Shown: positions 1 through 7,786, counted from the stretch's first letter. The stretch is 41,606 bases of DNA from Chitinophaga pinensis (GCA_945887955.1 CAMCZO010000014.1:1-41606), one strand, 5' to 3'. Notes: generated by a model from the letters alone, not told the origin. Made by a program: numbers and translations.

Positions 1-1329
1 TTTCAGATCGCGTCAAATACCAAAGCATTTACAACAACTGCACTTGCTATTTTAGAAGAGGAAGGTAAATTAAAATGGACTGACAAAGTGATTGACCATA
101 TTCCTGAATTCAAAATGTATAATAATTATGTTACCGAGAATTTTAATATCCAAGATCTATTAACGCATCGCAGCGGACTTGGTTTGGGTGTAGGAGATTT
201 AATGTTTTTTCCAGATGGTTCAGATTTTACGATTAAAGATGTTGTAAGCTCCTTTCAGTATTTTAAACCTGTATCAGCCTTTCGAACAAAGTTTGATTAT
301 GATAATTTATTATACATGGTGGCAGGTGAAGTAATTGCAAGAGCCAGCGGCATGAGTTATGAATTATTTGTGCAAAAGCGAATTATCGAAACTTTACAAA
401 TGAACAATACCTTTGTTGGTTCATTGCAGAAAGACAAAAGCAATTTGGCAGCGCCACACTCATCTGAATCCAGTACAATAAAAATAATAGATAGTTATGA
501 CATAGGAATGGCAGATGCAGCCGGTGGAATATTCTCTAATGTTGCAGATATGTCAAAATGGATGTTGCTGCATTTAAATAAAGGAAAGTATGGGGCTGAT
601 TTAAAATCTTCTTTGTTTTCATTAAAAAATCACCGTGAAATGTGGCGGATACATACTGTTTTAGAAACAAATAATAATCCAAGATACAATTCCCATTTTA
701 ACGGTTATGGTTTAGGTTGGGGATTAACGGATTTAGTAGGAAAATTTGAAGTATCGCATACTGGCGGACTGCCCGGAATGCTTTCTATCGTAGCGATGTA
801 TCCAGATTTAAATTTAGGGATAGTTATTTTAACCAATACTGAAAATGGAGGTGAAGGACTTTTTTCATCCATTGCAAATACCATTGCTGACAGTTATTTA
901 GGCTTGGACGATTATGCATGGATAGATAAAATGGTAGCGTGGAGAAATAAGGATAAAAATGAAGAGGATAGTATCACAAAAAAAACGTGGGAACAAGTTG
1001 ATTTGGCAAAAAAAATTAAGGTAAAAAATGAAAACTATTTAGGAATATATGCCGACAAATGGTTTGGGAAAGTGGAAGTGTTTGAAAAAAATAAGCAATT
1101 ATGGATTAAATGTTTTCGTTCTCCAAAATTAAATGGACCAATGGCTTTTTACAATGAAAATACTTTTGCCATAAAATGGGAATACCAAGCAATGAATTGT
1201 GATGCTTTTGCAATGTTTTCTTTTGACGATACAGGTAAAGCACAATCTATTAAAATGAAAGGTATTTCACCAAATATAGACTTCAGCTTTGACTTTCAAG
1301 ATTTAGATTTAAAAAGAATTAATAAATAA
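1..1329 (+). CDS. Serine hydrolase of the beta-lactamase/class C PBP fold, 5' truncated
   Basis: The reading frame is open from base 1, so the gene starts upstream of the window; the first in-frame ATG at 88 would remove the catalytic motif and is not the start. The nucleophile motif SxxK reads SNTK at window codons 5-8, the second motif YxN reads YDN near base 298, and the third motif HTG is near base 757, so all three active-site motifs of the beta-lactamase/AmpC/DD-peptidase fold are present. The C-terminal ~100 residues resemble the DUF3471 domain that often follows this fold. The likely role is hydrolysis of a peptide, ester or lactam in the periplasm; the substrate cannot be told. Any signal peptide lies outside the window. 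The family call is firm and the specific activity unknown. An AraC-type regulator follows 113 bases downstream on the same strand. Confidence 0.9.
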   Translation, partial: FQIASNTKAFTTTALAILEEEGKLKWTDKVIDHIPEFKMYNNYVTENFNIQDLLTHRSGLGLGVGDLMFFPDGSDFTIKDVVSSFQYFKPVSAFRTKFDYDNLLYMVAGEVIARASGMSYELFVQKRIIETLQMNNTFVGSLQKDKSNLAAPHSSESSTIKIIDSYDIGMADAAGGIFSNVADMSKWMLLHLNKGKYGADLKSSLFSLKNHREMWRIHTVLETNNNPRYNSHFNGYGLGWGLTDLVGKFEVSHTGGLPGMLSIVAMYPDLNLGIVILTNTENGGEGLFSSIANTIADSYLGLDDYAWIDKMVAWRNKDKNEEDSITKKTWEQVDLAKKIKVKNENYLGIYADKWFGKVEVFEKNKQLWIKCFRSPKLNGPMAFYNENTFAIKWEYQAMNCDAFAMFSFDDTGKAQSIKMKGISPNIDFSFDFQDLDLKRINK

Positions 1330-1442
1330 GCAAGCCGAATAATTTACTTATTAGTAAAATAAAATAGTATTTAATACATATATTTGAAAAACAAGATGCT
1401 AATTCATCTTATTGATTCTCCAAAATTATAATTGACCCGTAT

Positions 1443-2285
1443 TTGAAATTTCGATTAATTAATCATAAAACACAAAGACTCTCAGCCAAATATTTGACTG
1501 ATGTTTATGATTTGTCTTGTGGAGAAAAAGAATTTATTTACTGTTGTGTTCCAAATGGAGAAATAGGAATTACGGTAATTTTAGATGGGGACTGCCATAT
1601 AAAAACAGAAGATGGATGGCAGAAACAATCGAACGTGCATCTTTACGGATTAATTAATAAAGTTCAATTACTTAAAATGAGCCCCAATTACCGTGAAATT
1701 TCATTTGGGTTTTATCCACATTGTTTGCAATTGTTTTTAAAAGACGCCTTGCATTCGACTAATAAAACCAATGGAACAGATTTGTTTGATTTATTTAAAA
1801 AAGAGGAAGTCAATAAACTGTATGAGAATTTAAGCCAATGCAAAAATGATGGAGCTTTAATGGATAAAATTGAAGATTTTTTGAAAGATAATATTCTTCT
1901 TGAAGAATTGGATAAAAGGATTTTAGTAGCCCACCATTTAATTACAAATAAAAATATGTATAAGGTTGATGAGATAAGTTCAATCTTAAATGTTACATCC
2001 ACCACTTTACGAACTCTTTTTAATAAACATGTTGGAATTTCCCCAAAAGACTTAATCAAGATCCATCGAATAAAAAAGGCATTGGGCTATCAGGTGACTA
2101 ATGAGGAAACACTTACTCAAATAGGCTATCATTTAAACTATTTCGACCAAGCTCATTTCTGTAAGGATTTTAAAGATTCAATAGGCATTTCTCCTAAACA
2201 ATATTTTTTAAATAGCCAACTATCTTCCGATTTTTCTGATTTTCAACATTGGCGCTATGATAGTTTTGAAACTATAATCAAATAG
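1443..2285 (+). CDS. AraC-family transcriptional regulator
   Basis: A 280-aa cytoplasmic protein. Residues 1-165 form a divergent N-terminal domain that could be a cupin-like sensor. The C-terminal ~110 residues carry two helix-turn-helix units of the AraC/XylS type (about 173-200 and 222-255), ending in the family signature around DQAHFCKDFKDSIGISPKQY. The second helix-turn-helix is the better conserved, as is usual. The start is assigned to TTG at 1443, because no ATG precedes the conserved part in this frame; a rare start codon makes the exact N-terminus uncertain. It stands alone between a serine hydrolase and a secreted-protein array, all on the + strand, and could regulate either; the sequence does not decide. 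The inducer is unknown. Confidence 0.85.
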   Translation: MKFRLINHKTQRLSAKYLTDVYDLSCGEKEFIYCCVPNGEIGITVILDGDCHIKTEDGWQKQSNVHLYGLINKVQLLKMSPNYREISFGFYPHCLQLFLKDALHSTNKTNGTDLFDLFKKEEVNKLYENLSQCKNDGALMDKIEDFLKDNILLEELDKRILVAHHLITNKNMYKVDEISSILNVTSTTLRTLFNKHVGISPKDLIKIHRIKKALGYQVTNEETLTQIGYHLNYFDQAHFCKDFKDSIGISPKQYFLNSQLSSDFSDFQHWRYDSFETIIK

Positions 2286-2436
2286 GAATCATACTACTTA
2301 TCGTATAATTATGATACATGAGGTCTCTTCACTCAATATTATTTTTATGTTAACAAGTATCTCACTTTCGATTTTTACAATTTTATATTCTTTGGCCGCG
2401 ATATTTTTATCAAATATTAATTTAAAATTTTTAAAA

Positions 2437-2910
2437 ATGAAAAAAATTATACTATTTACAATTTCCTTTTTGTTTTTTTTAAGCAAGGTAACTGCACAAA
2501 CCTCAACCAATGCGGCAGGTGGCGATGCTTCAGGCGTAGGCGGCTCGGTTGCCTATTCGGTAGGGCAACCATTTTATATTACCTATTCGGGCGCCAATGG
2601 TTCAGTCGCTCAAGGGGTGCAGCAAACCTATCAAATTTTTAGTTTAGGAATAAACCAAAGCGAACTAAATATTTCTTTAGCTGTTTATCCCAACCCAACT
2701 TACGATAACCTAAACATAGAGATAAAAGAGTTTAATAACGAAAATTTAAGCTACGAATTATTTGATATTCAAGCTAAACTATTGGCAAGCGGATTAATAA
2801 CAAGCAAGCAAACTCAAATAAACCTGATTAATTTGCCACCTTCGGCATACGTAATGCACATCAGCCAAAAAAATAAAAAAATACACTCATTTAAAATAAT
2901 TAAAAACTAA
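2437..2910 (+). CDS. Small secreted protein with a type IX secretion C-terminal sorting domain
   Basis: A 157-aa protein with a clear Sec signal peptide (MKKIILFTISFLFFLSKVTAQ). The frame is open from an ATG at 2311, but the ATG at 2437 gives a textbook signal peptide, so I start there. The mature N-terminal part is a ~50-aa Gly/Ser/Ala-rich segment of the kind seen before T9SS sorting domains in many Bacteroidota proteins. Residues ~80-157 form a type A T9SS C-terminal domain: it begins with VYPNP and ends in the positively charged HSFKIIKN. The product should be exported by Sec and T9SS and anchored at the surface or released. No catalytic domain is present, so its function is unknown. The last ~30 bases of this gene recur upstream of each following gene. 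Confidence 0.85.
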   Translation: MKKIILFTISFLFFLSKVTAQTSTNAAGGDASGVGGSVAYSVGQPFYITYSGANGSVAQGVQQTYQIFSLGINQSELNISLAVYPNPTYDNLNIEIKEFNNENLSYELFDIQAKLLASGLITSKQTQINLINLPPSAYVMHISQKNKKIHSFKIIKN

Positions 2911-2915
2911 AAATT
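2881..2915 (+). repeat. Leader repeat, copy 1 (3' end of the T9SS gene plus spacer)
   Basis: Thirty-five bases directly before the ATG at 2916. They comprise the last codons of the T9SS-sorted gene (HSFKIIKN and its TAA stop) and a 5-base spacer. Near-identical copies precede the next two genes at 3944 and 4999, each the same distance from its ATG. This copy is the source, since only here are the codons part of a working gene. Confidence 0.9.
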
Positions 2916-3866
2916 ATGAAAACAAAAATTTATTCTATCCTAGCTGGGCTTTTATTATCGGTAAGCGTATTTGCCCAAGCCCCACAAAAAATGAGTTTTC
3001 AAGCCGTAATTCGTAACAGTAGTAATGCACTTGTAACATCAACAGTGGTAGGCATGAAAATAAGTGTTTTGCAGGGTTCGCCAACAGGCACAGTTGCATA
3101 TAGCGAAACGCAATCGCCAACTACTAATGCCAACGGTTTGGTAAGTTTACAAATAGGTGCAGGAGCGGCTATATCAGGTACTTTTGCTGCGATTAATTGG
3201 GCAACTGGCTCTTATTTTATAAAAACCGAAACCGACCCAACAGGAGGTAACGCGTATTCTATTATAGGCACAAGCGAATTATCAAGTGTGCCCTATGCGT
3301 TGTTTAGTGCAAATGGATCTTCATCTGCTGGTAGTTTTTCACATTACAAAGGTGAACTATTTGGTGGTGGCATTATAGTATCTGTTTATAAAACGGCTGG
3401 TGTAGAGCATGGTTTAATTGCAGGTTTAAGTGATTTAAGTCCAGGGATACCATGGGCAACACCATCTTACACTAGTCTTTCAGTGTCAGGTGGAGCAACT
3501 AACCAAGTTGATGGCCTTGCTAATTCAAATGCCATAGTAGCAGATTTTGGAGCAGGCAACACTTATGCAGCTGGTTTGTGTCGAGCATCTACTGCTGGAG
3601 GTTTTAACGATTGGTATTTGCCTGCATCATTTGAATTACAGGATTGTTTAAAAGCTGCAAGCATTATAAATAATATTTTAGGTAATTCGAATGGGATTTA
3701 TGTTGGTAATCCTATAGGGAATTATGGGCTCATTAATTGTTATTGGAGTTCTACAGAAATAGCTTCCTCAACCGCTTGGTACCAATCCTCCCCATTTTTA
3801 TTTTTAGGATGGTATAATACTATTAAAACTGAATCATATAGAGTTCGTGCAGTTAGGAGATTTTAA
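2916..3866 (+). CDS. Secreted DUF1566/Lcl-like (C-type-lectin-like) protein, tandem copy 1
   Basis: A 316-aa protein. Residues 1-20 are a Sec signal peptide ending in VFAQ. Residues ~21-135 are a module, starting APQKMSFQAVIRN and ending VPYALFSAN, that recurs almost unchanged in the next two genes. Residues ~145-316 resemble the DUF1566/Lcl fold, with DWYLP, YWSSTE and a terminal RVRAVRRF, a C-type-lectin-like ligand-binding scaffold. No T9SS sorting domain or lipobox is visible, so how it is held at the cell surface is unclear. It follows the T9SS gene by 5 bases and is probably co-transcribed. A role in adhesion or binding is an inference from the fold; no ligand can be named. Confidence 0.8.
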   Translation: MKTKIYSILAGLLLSVSVFAQAPQKMSFQAVIRNSSNALVTSTVVGMKISVLQGSPTGTVAYSETQSPTTNANGLVSLQIGAGAAISGTFAAINWATGSYFIKTETDPTGGNAYSIIGTSELSSVPYALFSANGSSSAGSFSHYKGELFGGGIIVSVYKTAGVEHGLIAGLSDLSPGIPWATPSYTSLSVSGGATNQVDGLANSNAIVADFGAGNTYAAGLCRASTAGGFNDWYLPASFELQDCLKAASIINNILGNSNGIYVGNPIGNYGLINCYWSSTEIASSTAWYQSSPFLFLGWYNTIKTESYRVRAVRRF

Positions 3867-3890
3867 AAATAAATTTTTATTCCTGAGCGA

Positions 3891-3918
3891 AATTTTTTGA
3901 AAGAGATTTTGATTAATT
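3891..3918 (+). repeat. 28-base direct repeat downstream of tandem copy 1
   Basis: An exact 28-base match to 4946-4973, lying a little downstream of the stop codon of each of the first two tandem genes. It shows that the intergenic segment was duplicated along with the gene. No hairpin is evident in it. Confidence 0.85.
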
Positions 3919-3943
3919 AGGAAATTTTATGAAACGCAAGAAA

Positions 3944-3978
3944 ACACACTCACTTAAAATAATTAAAAACTAAAAATT
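3944..3978 (+). repeat. Leader repeat, copy 2 (vestigial sorting-domain tail)
   Basis: Thirty-five bases before the ATG at 3979, nearly identical to 2881-2915. Read in the old frame it still encodes a tail like HSLKIIKN and a stop, but no open gene leads into it. It is a relic of the upstream T9SS gene carried along in a tandem duplication, and it now serves as the leader of copy 2. Confidence 0.85.
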
Positions 3979-4917
3979 ATGAAAACAAAAACTCAACAAT
4001 TTAGAGTTTTATTACTAACCCTAATAATTACCGGTTCAATATTTGCTCAAGTGCCACAAAAAATGAGTTACCAAGCCGTAATTCGTAATAGCAGTAATAC
4101 GCTTATAACCTCAACTTTGGTAGGCATGAAAATAAGTGTTTTGCAAGGCACGCCAACAGGCACAGTTGCATATAGTGAAACGCAATCGCCAACTACTAAT
4201 GCCAACGGCTTGGTAAGTTTACAAATTGGTGCAGGAGCTGTTGTTTCAGGAACATTTACTGCGATTAACTGGGCAAATGGCCCTTATTTTATAAAAACTG
4301 AAACCGATCCTACAGGAGGTAACGCTTATTCTATTTCAGGCACAAGCGAATTAACAAGTGTGCCCTATGCCTTGTTTTGTGCAAATGCAACACCTGGCCC
4401 GGCAGCCCCAATTCATTTCATAGGCGAACTATTTGGTGGTGGAATTGTAGTAAGTGTTTATAAAATTTCTGGTATTGAACATGGCCTTATTGCCAGTTTA
4501 ACAGATTTAAGTTCAGGGATACCATGGGCAACAGCATCTTACACTAGTCTTTCAGTGGCAGGTGGAGCAACAGACCCAGTTAATGGACTTGCAAATTCAA
4601 ATGCCATAGTTGCAGATTTAGGCGCAGGCAACACTTATGCGGCTGGTTTGTGTCGAGCATCTACTGCTGGTGGTTTTAACGATTGGTATTTGCCTGCAGT
4701 ATTTGAATTACAGGATTGTATAGATGCTGCAAGCATTATAAATAATATTATAGGTAATTCGAATGGGATTTATTTGGCTTTGAGCCCTCGTTATTGGAGT
4801 TCAACCCAAACTGGTCCAACTGGCGCTTGGTACCAAGCCACATCATATTTATATTTGGGGTCTTATAGTACCTATAAAAATAATACATATAGGGTCAGAG
4901 CAGTTAGGCGTTTTTAA
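3979..4917 (+). CDS. Secreted DUF1566/Lcl-like (C-type-lectin-like) protein, tandem copy 2
   Basis: A 312-aa paralogue of the gene at 2916. The signal peptide (residues ~1-24, ending SIFAQ) differs, but residues ~25-138 are nearly the same as in copy 1. The C-terminal domain is similar over most of its length (SLSVAGGATDPV, DWYLPAVFELQDC). It diverges most between residues ~265 and 300, around YWSSTQ, where the ligand-binding loops of this fold would lie. It ends in RVRAVRRF like copy 1. The surrounding intergenic DNA is duplicated as well, so the unit of duplication was about 1.06 kb. Surface binding is an inference from the fold. Confidence 0.8.
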   Translation: MKTKTQQFRVLLLTLIITGSIFAQVPQKMSYQAVIRNSSNTLITSTLVGMKISVLQGTPTGTVAYSETQSPTTNANGLVSLQIGAGAVVSGTFTAINWANGPYFIKTETDPTGGNAYSISGTSELTSVPYALFCANATPGPAAPIHFIGELFGGGIVVSVYKISGIEHGLIASLTDLSSGIPWATASYTSLSVAGGATDPVNGLANSNAIVADLGAGNTYAAGLCRASTAGGFNDWYLPAVFELQDCIDAASIINNIIGNSNGIYLALSPRYWSSTQTGPTGAWYQATSYLYLGSYSTYKNNTYRVRAVRRF

Positions 4918-4945
4918 AAAAAATTTTTCTTCCTAAGCTTAGCGT

Positions 4946-4973
4946 AATTTTTTGAAAGAGATTTTGATTAATT
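4946..4973 (+). repeat. 28-base direct repeat downstream of tandem copy 2
   Basis: Exact second copy of 3891-3918, in the same position relative to the preceding gene. Part of the tandem duplication. Confidence 0.85.
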
Positions 4974-4998
4974 TATAATTTTTAGGTCATTCAAAAAA

Positions 4999-5033
4999 GT
5001 ACAATCATTTAAAATAATTAAAAACTAAAAATC
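4999..5033 (+). repeat. Leader repeat, copy 3 (vestigial sorting-domain tail)
   Basis: Thirty-five bases before the ATG at 5034, closely matching 2881-2915 and 3944-3978. The first few bases have diverged; from about 5005 the match is almost exact up to the start codon. Confidence 0.85.
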
Positions 5034-5909
5034 ATGAAACTAAAAATTTATTCTATCCTAGCAGGGCTTTTATTAACATTAAATGTATTTGCTCAAGCGC
5101 CACAAAAAATGAGTTTTCAAGCTGTAATTCGTAACAACAGTAATGCACTTTTAACATCAACTTTGGTAGGCATGAAAATAAGTGTTTTGCAGGGCTCGCC
5201 AACAGGAACTGTTGCGTATAGCGAAACGCAATCGCCAACTACGAATGCCAATGGTTTAGTAAGTTTACAAATTGGTTCAGGTATTGTTGTATCAGGAACA
5301 TTTACTGCGATTAACTGGGTAACAGGCCCTTATTTTATAAAAACCGAAACTGATCCTACAGGAGGGAGTGCTTATTCTATTATGGGCACAAGCGAATTAA
5401 CAAGTGTGCCCTATGCATTGTTTAGTGCAAACGCAGCTGTTGGGGGATTTACACACTACCTAGGCGAAGCCTTTAATGGCGGAATAATTTATTACCTATA
5501 CAAAGGCAGCGATGGTTTAGAACATGGCTTAATAGTAGCACTTACCGAAAGTTTAGCTGCTTGGCAAACAACAGGTACATTAGTAAACGCAAATCGTACC
5601 GAAGACGGGGCTTACAATACAAATTTAATGACAGGTAGCCCAGCAGCAACGTATATTGCATCATTAGGTGCAGGTTGGTATTTACCAAGTATTGACGAAT
5701 TAGCGTTATTGTATTACAACCGTTACAGTGCCCAAAAAGGTTTGCGTACTGGCGGAAATACCCTGTTATCAAATATAGCTTACTATTGGAGCAGTAACGA
5801 GTATAACGCTACCTCTGCGTACGCCTTCAACTTCAACCTTGGTTACGCCTCCAACGCTAATAAAGCAGGCGCCGGTACGTCCATCGTGCGTGGAGTAAGG
5901 GCTTTTTAA
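5034..5909 (+). CDS. Secreted DUF1566/Lcl-like protein, tandem copy 3, with a DGR-target-like C-terminus
   Basis: A 291-aa paralogue. The signal peptide (MKLKIYSILAGLLLTLNVFAQ) and residues ~21-133 closely match copy 1. The C-terminal half is a different member of the DUF1566/Lcl fold (GWYLPSIDELALLY, then YYWSSNEY, ending IVRGVRAF). The last ~40 codons are G+C-rich (about 52%, counted over 5789-5908) and dominated by NNY codons such as AAC, GCC, TAC and TCC, unlike the A/T-ending codons of the rest of the gene. The layout, a C-type-lectin-like domain whose last residues vary just before the stop, is that of diversity-generating retroelement target proteins. No reverse transcriptase or template repeat is in the window, so this remains a resemblance. 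A strong terminator lies downstream. Confidence 0.8.
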   Translation: MKLKIYSILAGLLLTLNVFAQAPQKMSFQAVIRNNSNALLTSTLVGMKISVLQGSPTGTVAYSETQSPTTNANGLVSLQIGSGIVVSGTFTAINWVTGPYFIKTETDPTGGSAYSIMGTSELTSVPYALFSANAAVGGFTHYLGEAFNGGIIYYLYKGSDGLEHGLIVALTESLAAWQTTGTLVNANRTEDGAYNTNLMTGSPAATYIASLGAGWYLPSIDELALLYYNRYSAQKGLRTGGNTLLSNIAYYWSSNEYNATSAYAFNFNLGYASNANKAGAGTSIVRGVRAF

Positions 5910-6044
5910 CAATTTATTTAACAATTTAATAGTTGCGTTAGATTTTTATGTAGTTTTAATAATTATATCGGTTATAAAATTATTGAATTATGGCCTAATA
6001 ATAAGCAGCCGCCAATTAAAAAACGTATTAGAGAAATATATTAA

Positions 6045-6074
6045 AAAAAGCCATTCTGAAAAGAATGGCTTTTT
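6045..6074. terminator. Bidirectional Rho-independent terminator
   Basis: A perfect 13-bp stem (6045-6057 with 6062-6074) closed by a GAAA tetraloop. The stem has an A-run on its left flank and a T-run on its right, so it can end transcription in both directions. It sits between the convergent lectin-array gene ending at 5909 and the rhodopsin gene ending at 6124, which fits a shared terminator. Confidence 0.9.
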
Positions 6075-6123
6075 GATTTTAAAATATATAAAAGCTTTTT
6101 GAAGGCCTTGGTAAAATTAATTA

Positions 6124-6840
6124 TTAGTCTTCGCTTCTGCTTAATGAATAAATAACTAAACCAAAACCAATTTTATTGATGGCATCAGCAATGTTATATA
6201 CTATGTCCATTGCAGCTACTGCAGCTTTAGGATCAGTAACTAATTGAATTCCAAATAATCCTCCTGGAGTTCCTAAAATATAACCTAAAGGATAAATAGC
6301 CCAACCTACTAAAACAAACCAAGCTAAAACTCTGGTAGCTTTTGCTACTTGCGGACCAGCTGTTTGAGCTAGTTGAGCAACTTCACCAAACCAAATTAGG
6401 TAAGCAATATAAAAATACGCAGCACCTGAAATTACTCCCCACATTACGCTATTATCACGAGAAATTGTCTCACCAAAATAACCAGTAACTAACATAACTA
6501 AAGAAGCAAAAATTAACTTCCATAATAAACCTATTTTAGCACCTGCTTTTTTGGTAATTAAATAAAATTCAACACACATTAATGGCACTGTTAAGATCCA
6601 GTCAACATATCTAAAAAAAGTTGGCGATTCGCCTGTTTCTAAATTATAACCTCTCATGTAGTAGTAATGCACTGCTGCAATAAAAGTTATTAGTCCAGAA
6701 ACTAAAACTGATGTTCTCCATTTTTGAGAAGTGTTACTTAACTCAAAAAAGAAGAAAACTGATGCGGCCATCATGGCCATTGTTCCGATAAAAAACGTAA
6801 AGGCTACGTAATTATCTGTTGCAATTTTTAAATGTTCCAT
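6124..6840 (-). CDS. Proton-pumping rhodopsin (proteorhodopsin/xanthorhodopsin type)
   Basis: A 238-aa seven-helix retinal protein, a light-driven outward proton pump by its motif residues. Helix C reads RYVDWILTVPLM, giving Asp80 (proton acceptor), Thr84 and Glu91 (donor), the DTE pattern of proteorhodopsins. His58 matches the His that pairs with the acceptor. Lys223 in helix G is the retinal Schiff-base lysine, with Asp219 as counter-ion. Met88 occupies the spectral tuning site (Leu in green, Gln in blue marine types), so green absorption is expected. Gly135, in MWGVIS of helix E, aligns with the xanthorhodopsin Gly that leaves room for a carotenoid antenna, where classic proteorhodopsin has Phe. 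It ends the minus-strand phototrophy block, 266 bases after the DoxX-like pair, and probably has its own promoter in that gap. Confidence 0.95.
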   Translation of the reverse strand: MEHLKIATDNYVAFTFFIGTMAMMAASVFFFFELSNTSQKWRTSVLVSGLITFIAAVHYYYMRGYNLETGESPTFFRYVDWILTVPLMCVEFYLITKKAGAKIGLLWKLIFASLVMLVTGYFGETISRDNSVMWGVISGAAYFYIAYLIWFGEVAQLAQTAGPQVAKATRVLAWFVLVGWAIYPLGYILGTPGGLFGIQLVTDPKAAVAAMDIVYNIADAINKIGFGLVIYSLSRSED

Positions 6841-7006
6841 TTTTTTATTTATTAAAATTTATATAGTCCTACTCTTAAGGATTTTCAGTTTCTCCCTGTT
6901 TTTTATCGGTTTATCAGCTCCAATTTTATTTAAAACAATTTAATATGATAAATGTTTATTTAATTGTTAAAATATTTAACAAGTATATTTAATTCATTTT
7001 AAATTT

Positions 7007-7014
7007 CAAAAATA
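7007..7014 (-). promoter_or_regulatory. Possible -7 box for the rhodopsin gene
   Basis: Reads TATTTTTG on the minus strand, matching the Bacteroidota -7 consensus TAnnTTTG. It would give a long leader of about 160 bases, and no -33 TTTG/TTG was found at the usual spacing, so it is weak. The rest of the 6841-7106 gap holds no gene. Confidence 0.2.
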
Positions 7015-7106
7015 TATTCGGCAGAATGGCTCTTTTTGTCGGTAGACGTTCCAATTTTAAAGATAAAACCGGATTTTTGCTAGTTTATAAGTTAAAAACC
7101 CATAAA

Positions 7107-7445
7107 TTATTGTATTGCCGCCAAAAAAATATAAGCATTTAAGCACATATAAAATAGGGCCGGGAATGATATCCAAATGCTATCTTTTGATTTTATTCTT
7201 ATTATTAAGCCTGATAACATAAGTAAGGCAAGGCCTATAGACGATATTATTAAAATTGGAGTAAATTTTAGTCCGATTAATAGGCCCATGGCCCCTAAAA
7301 GTTCTAATATTATGGTTAATAGTCCAAGTTTATCTAAATTAAATCGTTTGAATTCGTTTTTCATATGGGGCGATAAAAAATATGAAGCAACATAAGTAAA
7401 GAAAGAGATGCTTGATAATAAAATACAAATTTCTTTTAAATTCAT
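7107..7445 (-). CDS. DoxX-like membrane protein (second of a coupled pair)
   Basis: A 112-aa integral membrane protein with four predicted helices and charged turns, the size and layout of the DoxX-like family. I start it at the ATG at 7445 (MNLKEICILL), not at the upstream in-frame ATG at 7481. The 7445 ATG overlaps the stop codon of the preceding gene as ATGA, which implies translational coupling, and the longer form would add a polar leader before the first helix. DoxX-like proteins are small quinone- or redox-associated membrane proteins in the few studied cases; here the function is unknown. It lies between the carotenoid-processing gene and the rhodopsin gene on the same strand. Confidence 0.7.
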   Translation of the reverse strand: MNLKEICILLSSISFFTYVASYFLSPHMKNEFKRFNLDKLGLLTIILELLGAMGLLIGLKFTPILIISSIGLALLMLSGLIIRIKSKDSIWISFPALFYMCLNAYIFLAAIQ

Positions 7446-7786
7446 AAAGGGTATTTTGATGCAATTGCTATAAAAGCACATAAAATCAAAAGGAATAGAG
7501 AAGGCAGATGTTTTATAAAAATATTTTTTATTTTAAAATGAAAATATTGAGCGACAATCATGAAAAGGCCCATAAGAACTGAGGAAACAAAAACAAATGA
7601 CGAAAACCAAATACCAACAAAAAGCAATGTTGCTAAACAAATTTTTGTTGCCCCTACAAAATTGCGGGTTAAATCGCTTAGACCAAATTGCTTAAAGTCT
7701 TTAAGCACATTATCAAACCTAAAAATCCAAACATAAGCAACAGATAGTGCTATAGTTATTTGTGTTAATTTTATAATGTATTCCAT
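7442..7786 (-). CDS. DoxX-like membrane protein (first of a coupled pair)
   Basis: A 114-aa protein with four predicted membrane helices. It has a FGLSDLTRNFVGATKICLATLL segment of the kind found in the second helix region of DoxX-like proteins. It is about the same length and layout as the next gene (7107-7445), whose ATG overlaps its stop by four bases; the two are probably an old tandem duplication forming a heteromeric pair. No catalytic residues can be identified. The 92-base gap upstream separates it from the multi-spanning membrane protein at 7879, with no terminator between them. Confidence 0.7.
   Translation of the reverse strand: MEYIIKLTQITIALSVAYVWIFRFDNVLKDFKQFGLSDLTRNFVGATKICLATLLFVGIWFSSFVFVSSVLMGLFMIVAQYFHFKIKNIFIKHLPSLFLLILCAFIAIASKYPL

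Noticed and set aside
2311-2436. In-frame extension of the T9SS-sorted gene to an upstream ATG
   Set aside because: The added 42 residues place a second hydrophobic stretch before a perfect signal peptide; ATG 2437 is the better start.
2935-5238. Antisense open frames within the tandem lectin-like genes
   Set aside because: They recur at the same place in copies 1 and 3 only because the sense strand is duplicated; no signal or codon bias of their own.
2916-5909. Tandem repeats as an insertion element or phage tail-fibre cluster
   Set aside because: No transposase, terminal inverted repeats, integrase or phage structural gene nearby; signal peptides point to cellular secreted proteins.
7023-7036. 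AGAATGGCT plus T-run resembling half of the terminator at 6045
   Set aside because: Only one arm is present and no hairpin forms; probably chance.
7446-7481. Longer N-terminus for the second DoxX-like protein
   Set aside because: The ATGA overlap at 7442-7445 gives a coupled start and the extension is polar, with cysteines unlike the family.
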